Of a stretch of 64,000 bases of DNA, positions 1 to 8,200 are shown piece after piece (the first letter of the stretch is position 1; each line of letters opens with the position of its first letter). The stretch comes from Taishania sp965247975 (GTDB taxonomy: Bacteria > Bacteroidota > Bacteroidia > Flavobacteriales_D > Crocinitomicaceae). Position numbers and translations under genes: made by a program. The stretch lies in NCBI GenBank assembly GCA_965247975.1, contig OZ252050.1:186001-250000 (forward strand), written 5' to 3'. A model generated the notes under the pieces. The model searched no databases. It had not been told where the DNA came from and saw only the letters and a program-made list of their open reading frames with translations.

Positions 1-713
1 CGGATAACTGTGGTGTAGATCAAGTAATTATTACTTCCACAACAATTCCAAATCCACAAAGTGGTAGTGTGTTCCCTGTTGGTACAACAACAGTGACTTA
101 CGAAGCGATTGATGTAAATGGTAACTCAACAACTTATTCGTTTGATGTTGTTATTAACAGTTCTACAACGGTTTCTATCAGTGGCTCAAGTAAAATTGAA
201 CTTTGTCTTGGTGAGTCAGCTACGTTAAGTGTTGAGAATCCATCTTCGTCATTGAACTATACTTGGAGCTTGTTTAATACAGTTGTAGGAACAGGTTCAT
301 CTTACGCAATTAATGGAGTAAGTGCTGACGATGAGGGTGATTACACGGTTCAAGTAACTGATGGAAATGGTTGTTCAGCAAGCGATTTGGTTGAAGTAGT
401 TGTAGACAATTGTGGAATTAGAATTCCAGAAGCGTTTACACCGAATGGAAACGGACAAAATGAGGTGTTCTACATTGATAACCTTGAGTCTTATCCTAAT
501 ACCGAAGTGATTATCTTTAACCGATGGGGATCAATGGTTTACAAATCTGATGATTATAAAAACGATTGGGCTGGAGTTTCTATTAACAAGTTGAATATTG
601 CGGGAGATCAGTTACCAGAAGGTACTTACTTCTACATCATCAAACTTGGTGGAAAAGAGACAGATGCAACCTTTGGTAAAATTTATAAAGGATACGTTTA
701 CATTAAGAAATAA
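1..713 (+). CDS. C-terminal end of a T9SS type B-sorted adhesin (5' partial)
   Basis: The frame is open from base 3 through the window edge, so this is the 3' end of a longer gene; the GTG at 69 is internal. The first residues (DNCGV...) are the end of a HYR domain, matching the last HYR domain of the giant protein downstream (TDNCGVQ, then a VFPxGTTT strand). Next come an Ig-like domain with SATLSVENPSSS and NGCSAS, and then a C-terminal domain of about 98 residues beginning GIRIPEAFTPNGNGQNEVF and ending YKGYVYIKK. This is the gliding-motility-associated (CHU_C) type B sorting domain, known to direct export through T9SS and surface attachment. The product is therefore inferred to be a surface adhesin. 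It lies directly upstream of an SprF-like gene, as SprB does in Flavobacterium. Its full length and repeats are outside the window. Confidence 0.9.
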   Translation, partial: DNCGVDQVIITSTTIPNPQSGSVFPVGTTTVTYEAIDVNGNSTTYSFDVVINSSTTVSISGSSKIELCLGESATLSVENPSSSLNYTWSLFNTVVGTGSSYAINGVSADDEGDYTVQVTDGNGCSASDLVEVVVDNCGIRIPEAFTPNGNGQNEVFYIDNLESYPNTEVIIFNRWGSMVYKSDDYKNDWAGVSINKLNIAGDQLPEGTYFYIIKLGGKETDATFGKIYKGYVYIKK

Positions 714-727
714 ATTTAAATTAAGTT

Positions 728-761
728 CATCTGTTAGATTTGTTCTAACAGATGTACTTTT
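728..761 (+). terminator. Hairpin between partial adhesin gene and sprF-like 1
   Basis: Perfect 11-bp inverted repeat (CATCTGTTAGA at 728-738, TCTAACAGATG at 744-754) with a 5-base loop, followed by TACTTTTAT. It looks like an intrinsic terminator or attenuator inside the adhesin-sprF-ompA cassette. The ATG at 752 lies in the right arm, which argues against that codon as the start of the next gene. No equivalent hairpin is seen after the giant adhesin gene (26046-26094). Confidence 0.6.
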
Positions 762-772
762 ATAGAAGTTAT

Positions 773-1714
773 ATGAAAACAATAAAATTATTTTTGGTAG
801 GTTTGATCGTTTTGGGTTCAAATGTTGTGGTAGCACAACAAGATGTTCAATTCACGCAATACAATGATAATATGCTTCATTACAATCCGGCTTATGCTGG
901 AAATCGTGATGTGTTCAATATTGTTGCGTTGCACCGTCAGCAATGGGTTGGATTGAAAGGAGCCCCAATGTCTACAACCTTATCTTTGCATACGCCATTG
1001 AAGTATGAAGCTTTGGGTGTGGGATTAAGTTTGTTGAATGACAAAGTTGGTCCGTTAACACAGTCCTGGATTTCAGGAGACCTTTCGTATACTTTGAGAT
1101 TTGGAACGCGAATTAATCCTAGAAATATAGAAATACCACGTCTTTCTTTTGGTATCAAAGGAATCGTTAATATGTTGAATGCTGATTTGGACAGATTGCA
1201 AACCACTACATCTGATGATCCAGATTTGCAAGCATACAACAATACGATAGGAGCAAACGTTGGAGCTGGTATTTATTATAGATCCGAGCATTTCTTTGCT
1301 GGAGCTTCTGTTCCCCGCATTTTAGAGCCAAACAAGAGCAAAGTTGATTCGTTAACACACTTAAGACAAAGACATTACTACGCAACAGTTGGAGGAGTAA
1401 TTAAAGTAAATCGTCGCTTGAAGTTACGTCCAACAGCAATGGTAAAAATTACGGAGAATGCGCCATTGGCGGTTGATGGATCTTTAGCTTTTATCTTCTA
1501 CGATAAATTCTGGTTAGCAGGAAATTACCGATTATTGGAGAGTGCTGGAATCTATGCGCAATATCAGATTTCACCACAATTTAAGATTGGTTATGGTTTT
1601 GACATTTCGACCAATAAGTTGGTTCGATACAATGGTGGAACGCATGAGATTATGTTGAGTTATGATTTACGTCGAATGACGAAGGGGGCGATTGTTTCTC
1701 CACGATTCTTTTAA
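773..1714 (+). CDS. PorP/SprF family T9SS outer-membrane protein, copy 1
   Basis: Outer-membrane beta-barrel of the PorP/SprF family, 313 residues from the ATG at 773. In Flavobacterium johnsoniae SprF is needed for secretion or attachment of its neighbour SprB, and type B sorted proteins are usually paired with such a partner. The protein has a signal peptide ending VVAQ and the family opening QQDVQFTQYNDNMLHYNPAYAGN, and it ends in FF as expected of an outer-membrane barrel. An in-frame ATG at 752 adds seven residues but lies inside a hairpin and spoils the signal peptide, so 773 is preferred. The gene sits between the adhesin and an OmpA-type gene. The last third is almost identical in DNA to the copy at 26095, while the signal peptide and first half differ clearly. 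Inferred role: export or anchoring partner of the upstream adhesin. Confidence 0.9.
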   Translation: MKTIKLFLVGLIVLGSNVVVAQQDVQFTQYNDNMLHYNPAYAGNRDVFNIVALHRQQWVGLKGAPMSTTLSLHTPLKYEALGVGLSLLNDKVGPLTQSWISGDLSYTLRFGTRINPRNIEIPRLSFGIKGIVNMLNADLDRLQTTTSDDPDLQAYNNTIGANVGAGIYYRSEHFFAGASVPRILEPNKSKVDSLTHLRQRHYYATVGGVIKVNRRLKLRPTAMVKITENAPLAVDGSLAFIFYDKFWLAGNYRLLESAGIYAQYQISPQFKIGYGFDISTNKLVRYNGGTHEIMLSYDLRRMTKGAIVSPRFF

Positions 1715-1743
1715 AAAACAAAGTATAAGCAAATATCACTGAA

Positions 1744-4401
1744 ATGAAAAGAGTATTACTTTTAGTATCGTTAGGTTTAGGATTCCAGGTCTTAGGGCAA
1801 CAAGCACGCTTGAATGAAGCAAATGCGCTTTATAACAAGATGGCTTATTATTATGCAGCAGAGGCTTATGAGGATGTTTTGCAACGCAGCAAGGATTCAT
1901 CTTTGGTTGGCGTAAAGTTAGCGGATTGCTACGACAAGATCGAGGACAATGAGAAAGCAGTTATTTGGTATAATTATTTAAGTAGAAACACCGAACTTAC
2001 ACAAAAACAACTACTTAGATCAGCTGTTGTTCGTCGTCAAGTAGGTGATTATGCAGGATCTTTAGGCCAATTAACAAAATACGAAAGTAAATACGGTCAG
2101 AATGATGTCACTAAGAAAATGATCTTGGAGCATGACAACTTGGAACATTTACAAACGGATGATGGAACGTTTACAGTGGTGAAACAAGACCCAGTAAATA
2201 CGATTGCTTCAGACATGGGAGCTGCTTATTACAAGGACAATATGATTTTTGTATCATCAGCGATTAAATCAAAATACGCAGCAGACGATACATACAATCG
2301 CCAAGCAAATAAGTTCTACAACATCTACACAAGTACGGTTGATGGCTCAGGGAACTTAAGCAAGACAAAGAAATTAAAGAATACAAAATACCACGATGGA
2401 CCAATTATTTACGACAAAGCAAATGACTTGGTTTATTTTACACGAAACAATTACACAGACGGAAAGAAAGCAACGGATGTAAACAAAGTGATGCGCTTGA
2501 AAATCTACCAAGGAAAATTGGTTGATAAGAAAATCACGGATGAAAAAGAACTAGCAATCAACAACGATCAATATTCAACAGGTCACCCAACCTTATCTGC
2601 AGATGGCAAAACAATGTTCTTTGCATCGGATCGCCCGGGCGGATTTGGAGGTTCAGACATCTACAAAGTTGCCGTTGGACCAAACGGAACAATTGGAGAA
2701 CCAATTAACATGGGACCATCCGTGAACACGACGTTGAATGAGTTTTTCCCAAATGTACATTCAGCAACCAATATGTTGTTTTTTGCATCAGAAGGTCACA
2801 TTGGACTTGGAGGATTAGACAATTTTGTAGGCCAATTGAATGAGAACCAAACAGCAATTTTGGGACTAAGAAACTTAGGCGCACCCATGAACTCACGCTT
2901 TGATGATTTTGGAGTAATCATGAACCCTGAATCTACTTACGGATACTTTGTTTCGAATAGAAGCGAAGGAAAAGGAGATGACGATATTTATGGATTTAAA
3001 TTAAACCAACCAATTCCATTACCATTGCTTTTGGAAGGAGTTATCACAGATGCTAATACAAACGAAATCTTGCCAAACACAACGGTTGTGTTAAGAGATG
3101 AGAACAACAAAGAACTGGCATCAACAGAATCAAATGAACTCGGAATTTACAACTTTGGCTTGGATGCAACTAGATTTATGGATTATAAACTAACAGCAAC
3201 CAGAGACAGTTTTACAGATGGAGCAAACCAGTTCACGACAAAGGATCTTCCTGCTAACACAAGAGTCATCAATCGTGACCTTACCTTGGCAAGAAAACCA
3301 ATGCCAAGAAATGGAGACAACTTAGCATTGCACTTTGTGATCAAAGACAAAGTAACAAATCAACCAATGCCAGGCGTTCAGTTACGTCTTTATGACAATG
3401 TAGCACAAAAAGAAATGGTAAACATTGTGAGTGATGAGAGGGGAGATTTTTACTTGCCATTGAACCACAAGAAAATCTACGATGAGTTATCGTTTAACAT
3501 TCTAGCGGACAAAGCTGGTTACCTTCCAAAACGCGTTTATTACAAAAGTGTTTATGAGAAATCAGGGTTAATCGAACTAGAAGATTACATGGAAACGGAA
3601 GAAGCAATAGTTGAACGTGAAGGAGATGGTTCAGAACCATTTGGAATCAACCCAATTTACTTTGACTTAGATAGATACAACATCCGAGCTGATGCAAAGG
3701 TTGAGTTGGATAAGATTGTTAAGATCATGAATGATTATCCAGAAATGGAGATTGAGTTAGGTTCCCACACAGACTGTCGTCAAACGATGGCATACAATGA
3801 GCGCTTATCGGATCGTCGTGCTAAAGCATCGGCAGCTTACATCAAGTCACGTATCAAAAATCCAGCACGTATTTATGGTAAAGGATATGGAGAAACACAA
3901 TTGAAAATTGCTGAATGTGAATGCGAACCAACAAATGAATCAAGTTGTTCGGATGATCAACACCAAATGAATCGCCGCACAGAGTTTAAGATTATCAAAG
4001 TTGGAGCACCGAAGAATGGCGTGAAACCAAACACGAATTACATAGTTGATAACAGCAACGGAGGTTCACGAGTTGTAACGAATGTGAACAAGCAAAACAC
4101 AAACACTTCGAATACAAATACAACAGCAAGCACATCAAATACATCACAAAACAATACATCAACAAGTGCAACAACATCAAATACGAACACTGCAAACACA
4201 AATACATCAAGTACCACAACGCAAACACGCACAACTCAAAGTTCAGCGAATTATGCAGGAGGTGATACTTACACGATCAAAGAAGGTGAAACACTTTACC
4301 GTGTATTTGTGAACACAGGTGTATCAGTTCAAGAATTGAAACGCTTGAACAAATTGCACTCGAACACTGTTCGTGTTGGACAAGTGTTGGTTTTGAAATA
4401 G
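1744..4401 (+). CDS. PorE-like OmpA family protein with TPR, PD40 and LysM domains, copy 1
   Basis: 885-residue envelope protein with signal peptide (ending QVLGQ). Domains in order: TPR-like helices about 20-135; PD40/beta-propeller region about 150-420 (motifs such as LSADGKTMFFASDRPGGFGGSDIY); two carboxypeptidase-regulatory-like beta domains about 430-620; an OmpA peptidoglycan-binding domain from about 634 to 760 (SHTDCRQTMAYNERLSDRRA); an Asn/Thr/Ser-rich linker; and a C-terminal LysM domain about 839-885 (YTIKEGETLYRVF). The TPR-PD40-CRD-OmpA order matches PorE, which ties the T9SS complex to peptidoglycan. The added LysM domain gives a second probable wall-binding module. It starts 29 bp after the sprF-like stop, and that spacer is identical in the second cassette. 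Inferred role: cell-wall anchor of an adhesin export complex. The copy at 27066 differs at only a few residues. Confidence 0.88.
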   Translation: MKRVLLLVSLGLGFQVLGQQARLNEANALYNKMAYYYAAEAYEDVLQRSKDSSLVGVKLADCYDKIEDNEKAVIWYNYLSRNTELTQKQLLRSAVVRRQVGDYAGSLGQLTKYESKYGQNDVTKKMILEHDNLEHLQTDDGTFTVVKQDPVNTIASDMGAAYYKDNMIFVSSAIKSKYAADDTYNRQANKFYNIYTSTVDGSGNLSKTKKLKNTKYHDGPIIYDKANDLVYFTRNNYTDGKKATDVNKVMRLKIYQGKLVDKKITDEKELAINNDQYSTGHPTLSADGKTMFFASDRPGGFGGSDIYKVAVGPNGTIGEPINMGPSVNTTLNEFFPNVHSATNMLFFASEGHIGLGGLDNFVGQLNENQTAILGLRNLGAPMNSRFDDFGVIMNPESTYGYFVSNRSEGKGDDDIYGFKLNQPIPLPLLLEGVITDANTNEILPNTTVVLRDENNKELASTESNELGIYNFGLDATRFMDYKLTATRDSFTDGANQFTTKDLPANTRVINRDLTLARKPMPRNGDNLALHFVIKDKVTNQPMPGVQLRLYDNVAQKEMVNIVSDERGDFYLPLNHKKIYDELSFNILADKAGYLPKRVYYKSVYEKSGLIELEDYMETEEAIVEREGDGSEPFGINPIYFDLDRYNIRADAKVELDKIVKIMNDYPEMEIELGSHTDCRQTMAYNERLSDRRAKASAAYIKSRIKNPARIYGKGYGETQLKIAECECEPTNESSCSDDQHQMNRRTEFKIIKVGAPKNGVKPNTNYIVDNSNGGSRVVTNVNKQNTNTSNTNTTASTSNTSQNNTSTSATTSNTNTANTNTSSTTTQTRTTQSSANYAGGDTYTIKEGETLYRVFVNTGVSVQELKRLNKLHSNTVRVGQVLVLK

Positions 4402-4434
4402 GAAATTTATAATCATTATTTATTGAAAAGAAAT

Positions 4435-4487
4435 AGCAAATCTGCTGTACGAATCTGAAATAAGATTTGTGCAGCAGTATTTGCTTT
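4435..4487 (+). terminator. Long hairpin just after ompA-like 1
   Basis: Left arm 4436-4456 pairs with right arm 4463-4484 over 21 base pairs with one bulged base and two G-U pairs; the loop is GAAATA and the flanks are A and TTT. It starts 34 bp after the stop codon. It could be a strong terminator, a 3' RNA stabiliser or a small palindromic element. The corresponding segment is absent after the second ompA-like copy (29709 onward). Confidence 0.5.
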
Positions 4488-4539
4488 ATGATTTGTCTTG
4501 AAATAGTAGTTTCAATTGTTAGGCAAGGTTAGGTAAGAG

Positions 4540-4573
4540 AAGGCAGTTTCGAAAGGAACTGCCTTTTGGTTTT
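4540..4573 (+). terminator. Rho-independent terminator downstream of ompA-like 1
   Basis: Stem AAGGCAGTTTC (4540-4550) with GGAACTGCCTT (4555-4565), including one G-U pair, closed by a GAAA tetraloop and followed by TTGGTTTT. It occupies the same place, after a similar leader (AGGTAAG), as the terminator after the second ompA-like copy. The stem sequences differ but pairing is kept, so the two look homologous. A smaller hairpin (TTGAAA/TTTCAA, 4498-4515) lies just upstream. Confidence 0.75.
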
Positions 4574-4803
4574 CAACATTTTGATGGGGTTATTAACAAT
4601 TCCACTTGAAAAAGTATTTTTTTAAGTTTAAAAAGCTCGCATCAATAGAATTAGATTTGTTTAAAAATTGAAACTTATTGGTTTACGTTTTATTAAATAA
4701 TCAACACTCACACTTCTATCTAAAATCCAATGATTTCTTTATTAACTCCCGTATGCCCCTATTTTACTGGGGTTTTATTTAGAACGTAACCAATTTACAA
4801 TTG
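4574..4803. other. Non-coding stretch upstream of the giant adhesin operon
   Basis: Very AT-rich region with no supported gene. It must hold the promoter for the small secreted protein and giant adhesin genes. The only promoter-like match is TAGATTTG at 4652-4659. A weak GC element (CCCC, 9-base gap, GGGG, then TTTT) lies at about 4754-4774, shortly before the start; its 4-bp stem is too short to call. Confidence 0.5.
4652..4659 (+). promoter_or_regulatory. Candidate Bacteroidota -7 element for the giant adhesin operon
   Basis: TAGATTTG fits the Bacteroidota -7 consensus TAnnTTTG exactly. No TTTG lies at the usual 19-bp spacing upstream, and the site is about 150-190 bp from the start codon, so the call is weak. 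Confidence 0.2.
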
Positions 4804-5217
4804 ATGACGTATATATCCACAGAATTTATATTTAAACAAAAGATTATGAATTTAATTTACGGTACAAAATTGCAATTAGGATTATTGATTTTCACATTCT
4901 TGTTAATTAATAATTTCATGTTTGGGCAATCCGTTGAACCACCTGTTCTTTTAAATACAGAAAGCAATGGTGTTAAATTTTATAGTTCAAATGGAGTTGA
5001 AAACAATATTCAGCAGACACCTTTTGTTCCTGCCACACAACCGATAATAAAATCTATTGATGATTATACGCTCGAAGAGATTAACAATATGTTAATTGAT
5101 TTGGATTACAAATTGCAACTATATCAAAATGAAAATAATCAGGAGGCGATCGATTTACTTCTTGCTTATCAAATTTTGCTTATTGAACAAAAAACGATAC
5201 TATCTAATCAGAACTAA
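4804..5217 (+). CDS. Small secreted protein of unknown function, upstream partner of giant adhesin
   Basis: I do not recognise a family. The reading frame gives 137 residues from the ATG at 4804, or 123 from the ATG at 4846. The later start gives a cleaner signal peptide (MNLIYGTKLQLG..., hydrophobic core, then FMFGQ) and is the likelier one. The mature part has a proline-rich, probably extended stretch and then about 50 residues that look helical and charged (DDYTLEEINNMLIDLDYKLQ...). There is no sorting domain and no lipobox, so it may be periplasmic. The stop lies only two bases before the start of the giant gene, which implies one operon and probable translational coupling. No matching gene is seen next to the second adhesin end within this window. 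Inferred role: accessory or chaperone to the giant adhesin; untested. Confidence 0.65.
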   Translation: MTYISTEFIFKQKIMNLIYGTKLQLGLLIFTFLLINNFMFGQSVEPPVLLNTESNGVKFYSSNGVENNIQQTPFVPATQPIIKSIDDYTLEEINNMLIDLDYKLQLYQNENNQEAIDLLLAYQILLIEQKTILSNQN

Positions 5218-5219
5218 TT

Positions 5220-8200
5220 ATGAAAAATATTTTACTTTTTATTTTTGTTATAGTTTTAGGATATTCCTTGTTTGGACAAATTACCCCAAATGGTAATTCT
5301 GGACAAAGTATGACATCGTATACAAATGGCACACCCAATAACCCTATTTATATTTGGTGTTCTCCAGGCCTTGCAACGCAAGCAGGTAGTCTCACTGCGA
5401 CACCTCCTGCTGGGGTCGGACCTTTTACTTTTAATTGGTTTTACCATAATAGTACAACTTTTTCGTGGGAACCATATGCAAGTACTACGGGTGCTACTTC
5501 AACATTAAATAATTTGCCAAGTGATCAATACCGTGTACAAATCTATAATAGTGCAAATGTTTTAGTGGCTTGCCACATGGCATTAGTGTGGAATATGAAT
5601 GGTGAAGTTACAACTTCAAATACCCCAACTGCATGTAATGGTACAGATCTTACAGGAACAGTTGCAGCAAATAGTTTTGTTTATTACAACCCGCCACCTC
5701 CAGAATCCATTATATCTGCTACTACTCAAATTTCAGTTTGTTTTTCAGCGACACACACTTATGTGTCGGATTTGGCATTTTATCTAATTGGTCCTCCTTC
5801 ATGCGGAAGTCCAGTTATTTTGTTATCACCAAATCCTCCAGCCCCAAATACTGTGTGTAATTCTGGGAATAACATCAATAATTTTTGTTTTAGTACTACT
5901 TCAGTAAATAATTTTAATGTTTGTACCGCTGCAACACCTTTAACCGGAACATATGGTAGTTATGGCGTTTCACCGGCAGCTCCAACACCTATAAATTGGT
6001 CACCATTAATTGGTTGTAATGCTGCTGAAGCTGGTTGGACTGTACAAATTTTTGACTGTATAGCGATAGATGTTGGTTTTTTAACAAATGCAACAATAAC
6101 TTTTTCAAATTTACCTACACAGTGTGGATCCCCGTCATCGATAACCTATAATTCGGGTGCGATAAGCTCAGCTATTAACGACATGTCATGCTCCCAGTCC
6201 ACAGCTTCTATTTTTCAAGTACCACCAACTCCACAAATTACTACACCGATTACGATTAATCCTAGCGTTTCATTTCTATGGACGGCATCTCCAGCTTTTG
6301 GAATTTCTAGTGCTTCGTCGAATTTAACACCAAGTGTTACTGGATTACCTAACGGAACAACAAACTTCAATCTAACAGCTACTGTTTCGCATGGTCCAAC
6401 GAGTTGCAATTATTCAAGTATCACATCCTATACAGTTGATATTCCTGCTGTGCCAACAGCGTCTAGCGTTATACAACCAACATGCGCAGTGCCAACAGGA
6501 ACAATTAACTTTGCACCGCAAGCAGGGGTTGAATATAGCATCAACAATGGATCAAGTTATCAAGCGGGAGCAACTTTTTCTGGTTTGGCGCCGGGTTCTT
6601 ATGCGTTAAGAGTAAGGAGTTTAACAAATTCTTTGTGTTCCACGTCTGGAGCAACAATAACAATCAATGCAGTACCAACCGCACCAGCCGCACCAGCCGC
6701 AACGGCAACCCAACCAACTTGTGCAGTGCCATCAGGAACAATCGTATTCACAGCTCAAGCAGGGGTTGAATATAGTATTAATAATGGAACAAGTTACCAA
6801 GCGGGAACAACATTCTCAGGTCTTGCAACCGGATCTTATGCACTTCGTGTAAGAAGAATCATTGACAATACCTGTTCTACAGCCGGAGCGACGCTTACAA
6901 TCAATGCTGTTCCAACTGCGCCATCTGCACCAGCGGTAACAGCAACACAACCAACATGTGCAGTACCAACAGGAACAATTACGTTCACAACACAAGCAGG
7001 AGTTGAGTACAGTATCAATAACGGAACAAGTTACCAAGCAGGAACAACATTCTCAGGTCTTGCACCAGGATCTTATGCATTAAGAGTTCGAAGCATAGCT
7101 GATAACACATGTTCAACAGCAGGCGCATCCGTTACGATCAATGCAGTTCCAACCGCACCATCCGCTCCAGCGGCAACAGCAACACAACCAACATGTGCTG
7201 TGCCAACTGGAACAATTGTATTCACTGCGCAAGCAGGCGTTGAATACAGTATTAACAATGGAACAAGTTACCAAGCAGGAACAACATTCTCAGGTCTTGC
7301 ACCAGGTTCTTATGCATTAAGAGTTCGAAGCATAGCTGATAACACATGTTCAACAGCAGGCGCATCCGTTACGATCAATGCCGTTCCAACCGCACCATCC
7401 GCTCCAGCGGCAACAGCAACACAACCAACATGTGCTGTACCAACTGGAACAATTGTATTCACTGCGCAAGCAGGCGTTGAATACAGTATTAACAATGGAA
7501 CAAGTTACCAAGCAGGAGCAACATTCTCAGGCCTTGCACCAGGTTCTTATACATTAAGAGTTCGAAGCATTGCAGATAACACATGTTCAACAGCAGGCGC
7601 ATCGATTACGATCAATGCAGTTCCAACCGCACCATCCGCACCAGCGGCAACGGCAACACAACCAACATGTGCTGTGCCAACTGGAACAATTGTATTCACT
7701 GCGCAAGCAGGCGTTGAATACAGTATTAACAATGGAACAAGTTACCAAGCAGGCGCAACATTCTCAGGTCTTGCACCAGGTTCTTATGCATTAAGAGTTC
7801 GAAGCATTGCAGATAACACATGTTCAACAGCAGGCGCATCCATTACGATCAATGCAGTTCCAACCGCACCATCCGCTCCAGCGGCCACAGCAACACAACC
7901 AACATGTGCTGTACCAACTGGAACAATTGTATTCACTGCACAAGCGGGCGTTGAATACAGTATTAACAATGGAACGAGTTACCAAGCAGGAGCAACATTC
8001 TCAGGTCTTGCACCAGGTTCTTACACATTAAGAGTTCGAAACATAGCTGACAACACATGTTCAACGGCAGGCGCATCCATTACCATCAATGCAGTTCCAA
8101 CCGCACCATCCGCTCCAGCGGCAACAGCAACACAACCAACATGTGCTGTGCCAACTGGAACAATTGTATTCACTGCACAAGCAGGAGTTGAATACAGTAT

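Noticed and set aside
752..772. Upstream ATG for sprF-like 1
   Set aside because: Lies in the arm of a hairpin, adds seven residues before the signal peptide, and has no counterpart in the second copy.
612..836. Minus-strand 74-residue frame across the adhesin end and sprF start
   Set aside because: Overlaps two supported genes and a hairpin, with no recognisable domain.
4754..4774. CCCC/GGGG hairpin before the giant operon as a terminator or riboswitch
   Set aside because: Only four base pairs with a nine-base loop; no conserved riboswitch features.
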